A DNA stretch of 61,212 nt from Parendozoicomonas sp. Alg238-R29 (GCF_947331445.1 NZ_CAMZOG010000016.1:1-61212), one strand, 5' to 3'. Counted from the first letter of the stretch, positions 9,348 to 18,712 are shown. Notes: a model not told the origin generated them from the letters alone. Translations and numbers: made by a program.

Positions 9348-9605
9348 ATGTCAGGACAAGATTATGGCGCAGCAGGTTCTGCAAATCTCAGTTTTAATGA
9401 GACTACCGCACGCCTTAACGACAAGCTGAAAGATTTTGAAAGCCAAGTTGAAGCCCGAATGGAAAACCTGGATCCCAGCAACATGGCAGACCTGATTCAG
9501 TTCCAACAAGAGATTAATAAGCTGACTATGATGTACAGCCTCGAGAGTGGTGTGATCAAGTCCATTAAGGACACTGGACAAAGCATCATTCAGAAAATCA
9601 ACTAA
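9348..9605 (+). CDS. sctF: T3SS needle subunit SctF (YscF/PrgI family)
   Basis: An 85-residue needle protein, the normal length for the family. The N-terminal part is polar (MSGQDYGAAGSANLSF) and is followed by two amphipathic helices joined by a turn at LDPSNMADLIQFQQEINK, a version of the family P-S-(D/N)P turn. The C-terminal helix ends in IKSIKDTGQSIIQKIN, similar to YscF/MxiH ends that face the needle lumen. AAGGAT lies directly before the ATG. The presence of the needle gene shows that this is an injectisome rather than a flagellar system. Confidence 0.92.
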   Translation: MSGQDYGAAGSANLSFNETTARLNDKLKDFESQVEARMENLDPSNMADLIQFQQEINKLTMMYSLESGVIKSIKDTGQSIIQKIN

Positions 9606-9637
9606 CGACTAAAAGCATCTGAGCAGGGAAGCCCAAA

Positions 9638-10045
9638 ATGGTAAGCGCAGAAACACTCAGACTCCTGGCCGATATCGGTTTTATGGCAACAAGCGGCGGC
9701 TTTTCCAAGCAGGCAAGAGCCCTGTTCGATGCCATTGAACTTGCCAGACCAGACAGTGTTCTACCTCATATCGGGTCAGCCCTGAACTATATGAACCTGA
9801 ATATGCACCAGGAAGCTCTCGACACACTTGAGAAAAAAGCTCTGAAACTGGAACCAGACAATGCCACTGTTCAGGCATTTATGGGGATGGCCCTGATGCT
9901 TCTAGGCAGAAGCAGTGAAAGCGAACGCTGTTTGAATGGAATTACCGACAGTGATGATACGCTGGCCGCATCTCTGGCATCGAACCTTCTTTCCGAACTT
10001 CGCCAGCACGCCAATAAGAAACCTGCTGCTCCCGGCCTTCACTGA
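9638..10045 (+). CDS. T3SS needle chaperone, YscG-like TPR protein
   Basis: A 135-residue all-helical protein with TPR-like repeats (SKQARALFDAIELARPDS, MHQEALDTLEKKALKLEPDN, LLGRSSESERCLNGI). YscG proteins have this size and fold and cap the C-terminal helix of the needle subunit together with YscE. It is the last gene of the sctD operon, 32 bases after sctF with AGGGAAG upstream. Its stop codon is three bases from the stop of the convergent effector candidate, and no terminator is visible between them. Confidence 0.85.
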   Translation: MVSAETLRLLADIGFMATSGGFSKQARALFDAIELARPDSVLPHIGSALNYMNLNMHQEALDTLEKKALKLEPDNATVQAFMGMALMLLGRSSESERCLNGITDSDDTLAASLASNLLSELRQHANKKPAAPGLH

Positions 10046-10048
10046 TTT

Positions 10049-12799
10049 TCAGTCAAGGCCACACCTTTCCATAAGCCACTCCCGGTATAGTACTGCCAAC
10101 CAGGACGACCCTATGGCAAAACTTGTATCAGGAGACCTTTCATCAGACATAGCTGAAGAGATGCTGCGGATTCGTTCCTTCACTTTCGAGTCAGGCACAA
10201 GATAATCAACCAAATGCTGACCTTTCATCCAGCTTCTCACCAACCTTTCAATTGTCTGCTGCTCAGCCCCAACGCCTAACTGTCGCAGCACTCTCCGAGC
10301 TTGAACACGAATATCGGCCTTAAGCTCTGACAACGAATTGAGTGCCTGCAAATCTAGAGCTTTCACCTGCTCAATAATTGGATCTGCGGAGTTGAAGGGC
10401 ACAGGGTCAATGCGACAGGGTAACTCTGCAAACCGGAGCATACTTTCACGCCACTGATCCGATACACACTGGAAGACTCTAAGCCCCTGTTCAAATCCTG
10501 AGATAACAGCATCTACATCAGAACCTTCTGGCATCCACCCTTGAGCCAGAATGTTATCCCAAAGAATTTCAATGCGAGTCAAAGAAAGGCTGGACTGTAA
10601 CCAGCTTTCCGGAAGGATATTATTAGACAATTCAGCAGATAAGCGCTCCAGAACCTCCGGATAACACACCATTTCGGCATCAAGAAGGTGAATCTTATCT
10701 TCACAAACCAAAAAATTATCCAAATGAGCATCAGACATCCCCGTCAACAATACAAAAGCTGACAAATACCCCAAAGCTTTCATATCAGTAGAAGGTGAGA
10801 TCTTATCTCCAGCGAGGTAACGACGAAATCCATACCTCCCTCTTCGATCCTTCTCGAAGAGAATCTCGCCTCCTTCTGCAAAAACCGGCCTTCCCACCCC
10901 GCTATTAAAAAGCCCGCTCAGCCCCGACTTTTTAACAAGAGCTTCCTCCAACCGCATATCTACAGGTTTGTAAACGAGATTCCCACCACAGCTAAAGGAG
11001 ATACGGCACGCTCCCCCATAACCCTTTTCCGATAGAGGCTTTATTGTGCTGAGCGCTCCCTGAATACCGAACACTGAAGAGAACCTTGTACGGCACTCCA
11101 GCACACGCCGATAAATATTATTCAGCACACGGACAACATAAATATTTCTACTCTTCTGGTACCTAACCTGTAATGCCGCACCAGAAAGCTCAGGTGAATC
11201 CCGCCTTACTAACAGGTCGTGTTTAAGTGCCCAAAGAATCAACATATCTGTCTGGGCTCGAGCCATACCACTGGAGCTTCGCACAGTTTCAACAGCGCAA
11301 CCTGTCAGACAAGCCTTCAATACAAAGGGCAAATGCTGAACCGGCAAAATCATTCCCAAAGCATCCAGACAAACAGGTGCAACAATCCCAGAAAGCATCT
11401 GCCGGCCAGCCAGAGAGGTTTTCAATAATTGACCACTGTTTATTTCTTCATATTCATAACCTTTGAAAACTCGACCGTAATGCAGAGATTTCAACTTCCC
11501 ACTTGGCTGAACAACATCCTCACGAGCTTGCGTAGCTAACTCACGACTAAAAACGTCAAACTCACGGATAACATTTTTACAGGCATAGTTTTGTTTATAT
11601 CTTTCTTGCCCACAGACTCCCATTTTTTTCCTGAGGGAAGAGTCACTTACTAAAGTGTTAAGGTTTGCGGATAGCGAACTAACACATATTGCTACCGACT
11701 GAGCTTGAGCCAACTGGGCTTTCCCAGGCTCAAAATAAGCTCCGGGAGCAATCAAACCATCAACATCTCCCCATACTGTTGGTACTAACAAGCCTTCCTG
11801 ACTGTGAGTTATCAACTCACGATAACCATTCCAGTCAGACAATACGACTGGAATACCTGCAGACATGGCTTCAACTGGCGCAATACCGAAACTTTCTTGA
11901 ACAGAGTCTGCCAGCGAAACAAAAATATCCGCGGCATTAAATGCAAGATGTTTATCTTCATGGGCTAAATCAAAGTTAAACAACACTTGGGACTCAATCG
12001 CTAATTGTCCCGCAAGATTAACCAAAGAAGTAACATAGTCATCATCTGCACTGGCCTGCCCACAGATATAGAGATAGCAGTTTTCCTGCCCATAGCGGTC
12101 ATAAAGATCAGCAAATGCCCTGAGAAGAGGATGAAGATCAGACTTATCTACAGGTGACAGCCTTCCCAGGCACAGGATAATTATTCCACCTTCAGGCAAA
12201 CCAAGAGCTTCCCGTGCCCTGTTTTGACCTACTGAAGAATCAAGAGCCTCCACACCAAGAGGCATTTTTTTCAGGCTTCCATGAAATTCTTTTCCAACCC
12301 TTACTCCAGCCTCTTCTAGCAAGTTTCCAACAACACGAATAGATGCCTGGCTGCTGCACAAAATCGAGTCATAAGATTGTGAAGGAGAGAGAAGCAAGTT
12401 TTTCCATACACCAAGAGTAATATCCTGACTTAACGCATGAGTACGCCCAACAATAGGGAAGGGTTGCGAAGCGAAAGCATCTCTTAATTCCAGGAGGTAG
12501 CTCAGGTAAGGATCACCAGAGTAAAACAGATCGTAATTTGAAGCCGCAAAACTGGCGGGTAGCAGTTCAACGGGGAATACTTGAACTGTTTTTTCTAACT
12601 GTTCCGTTTCCAGCCACTGATCCCAACACATTTGCCGGGCTTCAACATCGCCCTCTGCAGCAAAGAAATGAAATTGATCAAAGAAATCAGAATAACGGAT
12701 CAACGAAATCAGAAAACTGCTGTTAGCTTCACGCAGGCCATTGATATAACCATCCAGAACACCTTTATCTGCAGGGAGAACTGTTCCGAAAAGAGCCAT
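10049..12799 (-). CDS. Glycosyltransferase / LanM-dehydratase-like fusion protein, predicted T3SS effector
   Basis: A 916-residue two-part protein. Residues 1 to about 425 look like a GT-B glycosyltransferase of family 4: LCLGRLSPVDKSDL at about 209-222 and the donor-site EX7E motif ESFGIAPVE at 302-310 followed by AMSAGIPVVLSD. Residues about 560-740 resemble the dehydratase/kinase-like domain of class II lanthipeptide synthetases (DUF4135): GGNLVYKP with Lys611, a DxHxxN loop (Asp690, His692, Asn695) and a DxE (Asp707, Glu709). No LanC cyclase domain follows. The frame continues upstream to a TTG at 12883, but the ATG at 12799 overlaps the chaperone stop as TGATG and is preferred. A CesT-like chaperone directly upstream and a T3SS operon tail to tail suggest a secreted effector that glycosylates or phosphorylates a host target. 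The fold calls are from motifs; the effector role is inference. Confidence 0.8.
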   Translation of the reverse strand: MALFGTVLPADKGVLDGYINGLREANSSFLISLIRYSDFFDQFHFFAAEGDVEARQMCWDQWLETEQLEKTVQVFPVELLPASFAASNYDLFYSGDPYLSYLLELRDAFASQPFPIVGRTHALSQDITLGVWKNLLLSPSQSYDSILCSSQASIRVVGNLLEEAGVRVGKEFHGSLKKMPLGVEALDSSVGQNRAREALGLPEGGIIILCLGRLSPVDKSDLHPLLRAFADLYDRYGQENCYLYICGQASADDDYVTSLVNLAGQLAIESQVLFNFDLAHEDKHLAFNAADIFVSLADSVQESFGIAPVEAMSAGIPVVLSDWNGYRELITHSQEGLLVPTVWGDVDGLIAPGAYFEPGKAQLAQAQSVAICVSSLSANLNTLVSDSSLRKKMGVCGQERYKQNYACKNVIREFDVFSRELATQAREDVVQPSGKLKSLHYGRVFKGYEYEEINSGQLLKTSLAGRQMLSGIVAPVCLDALGMILPVQHLPFVLKACLTGCAVETVRSSSGMARAQTDMLILWALKHDLLVRRDSPELSGAALQVRYQKSRNIYVVRVLNNIYRRVLECRTRFSSVFGIQGALSTIKPLSEKGYGGACRISFSCGGNLVYKPVDMRLEEALVKKSGLSGLFNSGVGRPVFAEGGEILFEKDRRGRYGFRRYLAGDKISPSTDMKALGYLSAFVLLTGMSDAHLDNFLVCEDKIHLLDAEMVCYPEVLERLSAELSNNILPESWLQSSLSLTRIEILWDNILAQGWMPEGSDVDAVISGFEQGLRVFQCVSDQWRESMLRFAELPCRIDPVPFNSADPIIEQVKALDLQALNSLSELKADIRVQARRVLRQLGVGAEQQTIERLVRSWMKGQHLVDYLVPDSKVKERIRSISSAMSDERSPDTSFAIGSSWLAVLYREWLMERCGLD

Positions 12800-13227
12800 C
12801 AGAGCATCATACCGCCAGCGGGGGGAACTACGCCGCCGCTCCCTGAGTTTTGCCCAAGAAGCCCCTGATAATAAAGACAACAACCACCAAAGCTTTCTAT
12901 CGCTTCCTGAAAGTCTTCGATAAGCACATCCGAGGGCAGGCGCTGATAGAGCTGATAAACACCGGCAGCCTCATCCAAAGTCAAGCTACTGCGTTGGTCA
13001 CGAATCAGGCCAAGGCTTTTGTCCAATAACAGGCGGGTGTCACTCTGTCTCTGCCCTGTCGCTTTAGACAAAGGCCCAAGGTCAGATAGCAGATAATATT
13101 TACCACCATCCTCATAGCAGGAGACATCCACTCCCTCCATTTCTATAAGGTAACGGCCATTATTATTTTCGAGTTTATCAATACCATTATTTCTTGAAAA
13201 TTTGGTTATTAACTCATCAAGATTCAT
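12799..13227 (-). CDS. CesT-family type III secretion chaperone (predicted)
   Basis: A 142-residue protein with the class I (CesT/SycE-like) chaperone pattern: an N-terminal helix (LDELITKFSRNNGI), strands with YLIEMEGVDVSCYED and KYYLLSDLGPLSK, a helix with RLLLDKSLGLI, then SLTLDEAAGVYQLYQRLP followed by an acidic helix DVLIEDFQEAIESF. The order LTLDxxxGxxxLxxRLP-helix is typical of these dimeric effector chaperones. It is acidic, as expected. Two ATGs exist; the one at 13227 has CAGGGA nine bases upstream, whereas the one at 13236 has none. The stop overlaps the next start as TGATG, implying translational coupling to its probable cargo. Secretion has not been shown. Confidence 0.75.
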   Translation of the reverse strand: MNLDELITKFSRNNGIDKLENNNGRYLIEMEGVDVSCYEDGGKYYLLSDLGPLSKATGQRQSDTRLLLDKSLGLIRDQRSSLTLDEAAGVYQLYQRLPSDVLIEDFQEAIESFGGCCLYYQGLLGQNSGSGGVVPPAGGMML

Positions 13228-13285
13228 CTGTTGCATCCCTGCCAGGCTCTTCTTAAATGTCGGCCGAAATCGTCAGGACTGCAAA

Positions 13286-13312
13286 GTAAAAAGCCCGCAG
13301 AATTGCGGGCTT
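13286..13312 (-). terminator. Intrinsic terminator of the NhaC-family transporter gene
   Basis: On the minus strand AAGCCCGCA / TGCGGGCTT closes a four-base loop and is followed by TTTAC. It lies 27 bases past the stop codon. Confidence 0.85.
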
Positions 13313-13338
13313 AGCTATCGGATCAAATTAGTTGAGAA

Positions 13339-14922
13339 TCAGGCAAAGGTTTGTGTCTGTACTTTCTTACCCATAAACGAGAGCTTACGGAAAACCAGCA
13401 ATACCAGCACAAACAGTACAGCGCTAGTAAGAACACCGAGAGCAACGGAAGCTGTAGTACCAATCACCAGATAACCCACAAAACAGATAGCAGCCACAGT
13501 GGTACAGTAAGGAAGCTGAGTCATTACGTGATCAATATGGTGGCAAGATGCCCCGGTAGAGGAAAGAATCGTGGTATCTGAAATTGGTGAACAATGATCA
13601 CCAAACACCGCTCCAGCAAGTACAGCTCCCATCATTGGCATGATCAGCATCAGGTCAGTGGCTGCAGCCATATCTCCAGCAATTGGCAGCATAATACCGA
13701 AGGTTCCCCAGCTAGTTCCGGTTGCAAAAGCCATGGCACCCGCAATCAGGAACACCAGTGCAGGCAGCCAGGAAGTACTAATAGTGTCCCCCACCAGGCT
13801 GGCCAGATACTTACCAGCCTCCAGATTACCAATAACATCCACCAGTACCCAAGCAAAGATCAGAATGTAGATCGCTCCCATCATGGACTTCACGCCCGCA
13901 GTCAGAGCATCCATAACCCGACTGCCAGCTACTCGCTGACGGGCCAGCATGACAAAACTGACAATCAGGCCCACCAAACCACCAAACAGCAGGGAGTTAG
14001 CAACATTGGTATTTTCAAAGGCACCAAGTACAGAGAAAGGCTGTCCGGCGGAAGCCAGAGCTTCTGCACCAGTACCAATCAGCGCTGCCACAGTCGACAA
14101 CACCAGGACAACTACAGGAACAACAAGGTCAGCAACTGAGCCTTTGCCAGTATCTTCGATTTCACTGGCTCCCATAGGCTGACCACGACTGCTATCAAAC
14201 AACTCACCCTGCATTGCCCGGTCTGCGTGAGTGCGCATTGGACCAACATTCAAATCCATAGCCGCTGCTGCAATCACCATTGCCAGTGCAAAGATGGCGT
14301 ACAGGTTCATGGGAATCATGGAGACAAACGCTGAGAAAGCAGTGATGTCGGTCACTTCATGAGTCGCTAAAATTGTTCCGATCAGAGCGATAATATATGC
14401 ACCCCAGCTGGAAATCGGTGTAATCACGCACACAGGAGCAGCCGTTGAATCAATCAGGTAAGCCAGCTTGGCTCGGGAAACCCGGTTGCGGTCTGTCAGT
14501 GGTCGACAAATATTCCCCACAGCCAGTGCATTGAAGTAATCATCGATAAAGATAATTACCCCAAGAAGTACTGTAAGCAGCTGAGACCCCTTGGCAGTCT
14601 TGATTCTTCTTCGAGCCCAGTCACCAAAGGCCCGGGTTCCACCAGCAAGAGAAATGAAGCTAGTCATAATTCCAAGGCTGATCAGGAACAGAAGAATAAA
14701 GACACTGCCGGTATTGATTCCGTCATTCCAGAACACGGAAACCAGAGCATCAACCAGATACTGCACAGTATTCATTGGCGAAAAGCCCGTCAGCAGTAGA
14801 GCGCCAACAACAATACCAGCACCAAGAGAAAGAAGAGTTTTACGGGTAAGCACTGCAAGGCCAATGGCCACCGCCGGTGCCAAAAGCGAAAGAGGGGAAA
14901 AAGAAAAGCTTGTTAATTCCAT
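13339..14922 (-). CDS. NhaC-family transporter, probable lysine transporter (LysW type)
   Basis: A 527-residue integral membrane protein with about twelve hydrophobic segments and the Na+/H+ antiporter (NhaC) family signatures IIFIDDYFNALAVGN, IDSTAAPVCVITPISSWG, FATGTSWGTFGIMLPIA and GDHCSPISDTTILSSTG. By fold it is a sodium- or proton-coupled antiporter. The 650-base leader holds a recognisable lysine riboswitch and a terminator, which is the arrangement described for the LysW lysine transporters of gammaproteobacteria. Lysine uptake in exchange for or together with cations is therefore more likely than simple Na+/H+ exchange. Function is inferred from the leader; the family call is firm. 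Confidence 0.92.
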   Translation of the reverse strand: MELTSFSFSPLSLLAPAVAIGLAVLTRKTLLSLGAGIVVGALLLTGFSPMNTVQYLVDALVSVFWNDGINTGSVFILLFLISLGIMTSFISLAGGTRAFGDWARRRIKTAKGSQLLTVLLGVIIFIDDYFNALAVGNICRPLTDRNRVSRAKLAYLIDSTAAPVCVITPISSWGAYIIALIGTILATHEVTDITAFSAFVSMIPMNLYAIFALAMVIAAAAMDLNVGPMRTHADRAMQGELFDSSRGQPMGASEIEDTGKGSVADLVVPVVVLVLSTVAALIGTGAEALASAGQPFSVLGAFENTNVANSLLFGGLVGLIVSFVMLARQRVAGSRVMDALTAGVKSMMGAIYILIFAWVLVDVIGNLEAGKYLASLVGDTISTSWLPALVFLIAGAMAFATGTSWGTFGIMLPIAGDMAAATDLMLIMPMMGAVLAGAVFGDHCSPISDTTILSSTGASCHHIDHVMTQLPYCTTVAAICFVGYLVIGTTASVALGVLTSAVLFVLVLLVFRKLSFMGKKVQTQTFA

Positions 14923-15015
14923 ACTACTGATCTCTATTTATCAGAGCAGGATCAGAACCAGCGAAAACACTCAGCTGGTAACGTCCTGACATTAGACGAT
15001 CAGGAGCGCAAATAT

Positions 15016-15064
15016 GAAAAAAACCGAACAGCCACCCACACCTAACTCGGCACTTTGCGGCTGT
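15016..15064 (-). terminator. Leader terminator of the lysine riboswitch
   Basis: On the minus strand ACAGCC pairs with GGCTGT around a structured 25-base interior and is followed by TCGGTTTTTTT. It lies about 20 bases after the riboswitch and about 95 bases before the transporter start, where it would stop transcription when lysine is bound. Confidence 0.75.
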
Positions 15065-15082
15065 GAGGTTTCTTTCAAGATT

Positions 15083-15334
15083 TGGTAGCACTCCACGGTT
15101 GCCCCAAGTGTGTTATCACAACATCCCGGGCAAGCCCAGATGGCGAATGTACTGCCAATAACAAGTCGTCATCTGACAACTGTTATCCAACAACACCGTG
15201 ACAGTGTGACACCTATTCGGCGACACCCCAGCCAGCAGTTTTAACCTTCTGCCAGCTTCGGCGAAATCCCCTTTTACCGTTTCTCGTAGACGTTACTCCA
15301 GAAACAGGGACTGATGAATTTCGCGCCTCTACCA
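15083..15334 (-). promoter_or_regulatory. Lysine riboswitch (L box)
   Basis: The minus strand shows the conserved lysine-aptamer blocks in order: GGTAGAGGCGCG, GGAGTAACG, AAAGGGGATTTCGCCGAAG, TGGCTGGGGTGTCGCCGAAT, and GTGGAGTGCTACC. The outer helix P1 is TGGTAG (15334-15329) with CTACCA (15088-15083). At about 250 bases it is longer than the usual 180 or so, through an enlarged arm between about 15100 and 15200. A terminator follows. It would switch off the downstream transporter when lysine is plentiful. Recognised by eye; a covariance-model search would settle it. Confidence 0.85.
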
Positions 15335-15350
15335 TTCGAAACCTGTTCGC

Positions 15351-15379
15351 ATTATGCCCACGGAAAACCGCACCCACAA
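15351..15379 (-). promoter_or_regulatory. Probable promoter of the riboswitch-transporter transcript
   Basis: TTGTGG (15379-15374), 17 bases, CATAAT (15356-15351) on the minus strand. The predicted start near 15344 falls ten bases before the riboswitch P1 helix, a good fit. Confidence 0.5.
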
Positions 15380-15511
15380 TGCAACACTCAACAAAACACG
15401 CACATTCCACACCCTAATAAGCCATTACCACAATGACAAATCTGTCATATCCACTAACCACTGGATAGAAATGTAGCAACAAATCGGAAAGCTGCCTGCC
15501 ATACATACAGA

Positions 15512-15546
15512 TAAAAAAATGCCGCCAGAGTTTCCTGGCGGCATTT
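15512..15546 (-). terminator. Intrinsic terminator of guaA
   Basis: AAATGCCGCCAG and CTGGCGGCATTT (12-bp stem, six-base loop) are followed by TTTT on the minus strand. It lies about 25 bases past the guaA stop. Confidence 0.9.
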
Positions 15547-15572
15547 CTTAAGCACAACGATAGGTTGAGGGG

Positions 15573-17150
15573 TTATTCCCACTCAATAGTCGCAGGTGGT
15601 TTACTTGAGATATCGTAAGTCACTCGAGAAACCTTGGAGATTTCATTAATAATCCGGCTGGAAACCTTTTCCAGAAACTCATAAGGCAGATGAGCCCAAC
15701 GAGCCGTCATAAAGTCAATTGTTTCTACCGCTCGCAGAGCAATCACGTATTCATAACGGCGCCCATCTCCCACAACACCGACAGACTTGACTGGCAGGAA
15801 TACGGCGAATGCCTGACTGGTTTTATGGTACAGGTCAGCGTTATACAGCTCTTCAATAAAGATCGCATCAGCTTCACGAAGAATATCAGCATATTCCCGT
15901 TTAACCTCACCAAGAATCCGCACCCCCAAACCCGGGCCAGGGAAAGGATGACGATAAACCATGTCGTAAGGCAGACCAAGTTCAAGACCAATTTTACGCA
16001 CTTCATCCTTAAACAGTTCGCGTAACGGCTCAACCAGTTCCATAGCCATATCATCAGGCAAGCCACCAACATTATGGTGGGATTTAATCACATGAGCTTT
16101 GCCGGTTTTACTGGCAGCCGATTCAATCACATCAGGATAAATTGTTCCCTGGGCAAGGAAGCTGACGCCATTGAGGCGACTTGATTCTTCATCAAATACT
16201 TCAATAAAGGTGTTACCAATAATTTTTCGCTTCTGCTCCGGATCGTTCACATCTCCCAAACGGGAAAGGAATTTTTCTTCAGCATCAACACGAATAACTT
16301 TTACGCCCATGTTTTCTGCAAACATGGCCATAACCTGATCACCTTCATTCTTGCGAAGCAGACCGTTATCAACAAAAACACAAACCAGTTGATCGCCTAT
16401 AGCCTTATGCAAAAGTGCCGCAACTACGCTGGAATCAACCCCGCCGGACAACCCTAACAAAACGGTTTTATTACCAACCTGCTTTTGCACACGAGCAATG
16501 GCGTCGTCAATAATCCCAGCGGCTGTCCAGAGTTTTTCACAGCCAGCAATGTCACAGATAAAACGTTCAAGAACGCGCCCACCCTGCTTGGTATGGGTCA
16601 CTTCCGGGTGAAACTGAACACCGTAAAATCTGCGTTTTTCATCGGCCATACCGGCAAACGGACAGCTGTCCGTCCAGGCCATACGCACAAAGCCTTCCGG
16701 AAGAGAAGCAACCTTATCACCATGACTCATCCAGACATCAAGACTGGTTTGACCACCGTCGGCTACATGATCCTGTATATCGTGAAGAAGGGCAGAGGTT
16801 TCACCAACATTGACATTGGCATAACCAAACTCATGCAAATCAGAAGTGCTGACACTTCCGCCCAGCTGCTCAGCCATGGTCTGCATGCCATAACAGATAC
16901 CCAATACAGGAATACCCAGATCAAACACTACGTCTGGAGCACGAGGAGTGTCGTCTCCGGTCACTGACTCAGGGCCGCCGGAAAGAATAACAGCCTTGGG
17001 AGCAAACTCACGTATGGATTGTTCATCCATATCGAAAGCACGAATTTCACAATAAACCCCGATCTCCCGCACACGCCGGGCAATCAGCTGGGTGTACTGG
17101 GAACCAAAATCGAGAATAAGAATACGCTGGGAATGAATATCCTGGCTCAT
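15573..17150 (-). CDS. guaA: GMP synthase (glutamine-hydrolysing) GuaA
   Basis: A 525-residue enzyme converting XMP, ATP and glutamine to GMP. The N-terminal class I glutamine amidotransferase domain has the nucleophile Cys86 in GICYGM and His181/Glu183 in FHPEV. The ATP-pyrophosphatase P-loop SGGVDSS is at 235-241. The C-terminal dimerisation domain includes [13 protein letters not shown] and ends in KPPATIEWE, the normal family end. AGGA lies upstream of the ATG. It is transcribed after guaB with a 92-base gap, so IMP dehydrogenase and GMP synthase are made together for guanine nucleotide synthesis. Confidence 0.98.
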   Translation of the reverse strand: MSQDIHSQRILILDFGSQYTQLIARRVREIGVYCEIRAFDMDEQSIREFAPKAVILSGGPESVTGDDTPRAPDVVFDLGIPVLGICYGMQTMAEQLGGSVSTSDLHEFGYANVNVGETSALLHDIQDHVADGGQTSLDVWMSHGDKVASLPEGFVRMAWTDSCPFAGMADEKRRFYGVQFHPEVTHTKQGGRVLERFICDIAGCEKLWTAAGIIDDAIARVQKQVGNKTVLLGLSGGVDSSVVAALLHKAIGDQLVCVFVDNGLLRKNEGDQVMAMFAENMGVKVIRVDAEEKFLSRLGDVNDPEQKRKIIGNTFIEVFDEESSRLNGVSFLAQGTIYPDVIESAASKTGKAHVIKSHHNVGGLPDDMAMELVEPLRELFKDEVRKIGLELGLPYDMVYRHPFPGPGLGVRILGEVKREYADILREADAIFIEELYNADLYHKTSQAFAVFLPVKSVGVVGDGRRYEYVIALRAVETIDFMTARWAHLPYEFLEKVSSRIINEISKVSRVTYDISSKPPATIEWE

Positions 17151-17242
17151 GAGCGTCCTGACACCTGCAATGACTGCTGCCCGGGTGAAAGACAGCAGTC
17201 GGTTATTTAGCGGCTATTTATTAACGACCAAGAACAGAGCTA

Positions 17243-18712
17243 TCAACCAGCTCTGTAATTTGGTGCTTCCTTAGTAATTGTTACATCGTGAACATGGGAC
17301 TCACGCATGCCGGCATTTGTCACTCGAACAAACTCCGGACGGCTACGCATGGTTTCAATATCTGCGGAACCGGTGTAACCCATAGAGGCACGTAAGCCAC
17401 CCATCATTTGATGAACAATCGCACTAATCGGGCCCTTATAGGGTACACGACCCTCAATACCCTCTGGAACCAGCTTATCGGCACCAGCATTAGCATCCTG
17501 GAAGTAACGATCGCTGGAACCCTGACTTTGCGCCATGGCTCCGAGAGAACCCATACCACGGTAACTCTTATAGCTTCGTCCCTGATACAGAATAATTTCA
17601 CCAGGAGCTTCATCAGTACCTGCCAGCATACTGCCAATCATCACCACATTCGCCCCGGCAACAACGGCTTTAGCAAGGTCGCCGGAATAACGAATACCAC
17701 CATCAGCAATGACAGGTATACCTGTGCCTTTAAGAGCTTCAGCTACATTGGAAACAGCAGAAATCTGTGGAACACCAATACCGGTCACAATACGGGTTGT
17801 ACAGATGGAGCCAGGCCCAATGCCCACTTTCACGCCATCCGCACCAGCTTCCGCCAGAGCCTTGGCAGCTTCAGCCGTAGCGATATTGCCACCAATAACC
17901 TGAACATTCGGGTAATGTTTCTTTACCCAGGCAACACGGTCAATAACGCCTTTAGAGTGACCATGGGCAGTATCAACAATAATCACATCAACACCGGCAT
18001 CAACCAGAGCAGCAACACGATCAGGAGTTTCTGGGCCAGTACCAACAGCAGCGCCAACACGAAGACTTCCGCTTTCGTCTTTACAAGCGTTGGGATAGTC
18101 CTGGTTTTTCTGGATATCCTTAACGGTCATCATGCCTTTCAGAACGCCGTTCTTATCAACTACCAACACTTTTTCAATGCGATGTTTCTGTAGAAGACTC
18201 TGAACTTCAGTCTGGCTGGTACCCTCCAGAACTGTGACCAGACGATCAAGAGGAGTCATCAAAGCCGTGACAGTTTTATCCAGATTTGTTTCAAAGCGCA
18301 CATCGCGGCTGGTAATAATTCCGACAAGGTTGCCCTGTTCAATAACTGGCACACCGGAAATATTATGTTGCTGACGCAAAACCATCAGTTCACGAATAGT
18401 CGCATTTGCTTCAATGGTTATTGGATCACGCACAATACCGCTTTCGTGCTTTTTAACTTTGCGCACTTCAGCTGCCTGTTCTTCAGGGGTCATATTCTTA
18501 TGAATAATACCGATGCCACCTTCCTGCGCCATGGCAATAGCCAGGCGAGCTTCGGTGACTGTATCCATTGCAGCGGACAACAGAGGAATATTTAATTCAA
18601 TTCCGCGGGTGAGGCGGGTTTTCAAGGACACCGACTTGGGCAAAACTTCCGAGTAGCCGGGTACGAGAAGAACATCATCAAATGTGAGAGCTTCTTGAGC
18701 GATACGTAACAT
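17243..18712 (-). CDS. guaB: Inosine-5'-monophosphate dehydrogenase GuaB
   Basis: A 489-residue (beta/alpha)8 enzyme that oxidises IMP to XMP with NAD+, the committed step to GMP. The catalytic Cys304 is in GPGSICTTR, and the mobile flap is near [17 protein letters not shown] pair of CBS domains is inserted at about residues 93-204 ([11 protein letters not shown] ... MMTVKDI). The length and termini match the family. It is the first gene of the guaBA pair and is divergent from xseA. Confidence 0.98.
   Translation of the reverse strand: MLRIAQEALTFDDVLLVPGYSEVLPKSVSLKTRLTRGIELNIPLLSAAMDTVTEARLAIAMAQEGGIGIIHKNMTPEEQAAEVRKVKKHESGIVRDPITIEANATIRELMVLRQQHNISGVPVIEQGNLVGIITSRDVRFETNLDKTVTALMTPLDRLVTVLEGTSQTEVQSLLQKHRIEKVLVVDKNGVLKGMMTVKDIQKNQDYPNACKDESGSLRVGAAVGTGPETPDRVAALVDAGVDVIIVDTAHGHSKGVIDRVAWVKKHYPNVQVIGGNIATAEAAKALAEAGADGVKVGIGPGSICTTRIVTGIGVPQISAVSNVAEALKGTGIPVIADGGIRYSGDLAKAVVAGANVVMIGSMLAGTDEAPGEIILYQGRSYKSYRGMGSLGAMAQSQGSSDRYFQDANAGADKLVPEGIEGRVPYKGPISAIVHQMMGGLRASMGYTGSADIETMRSRPEFVRVTNAGMRESHVHDVTITKEAPNYRAG

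Noticed and set aside
12800-12883. N-terminal extension of the fusion protein from a TTG at 12883 (944 residues).
   Set aside because: It would overlap the chaperone gene by 85 bases and use a TTG; the TGATG-coupled ATG is much better.
13594-14139. 181-codon plus-strand ORF.
   Set aside because: Antisense shadow of the NhaC-family gene; Ser/His/Gln-rich composition is typical of such shadows.
15213-15410. 65-codon minus-strand ORF upstream of the NhaC-family gene.
   Set aside because: It runs through the lysine riboswitch; the conserved bases are RNA structure, not codons.
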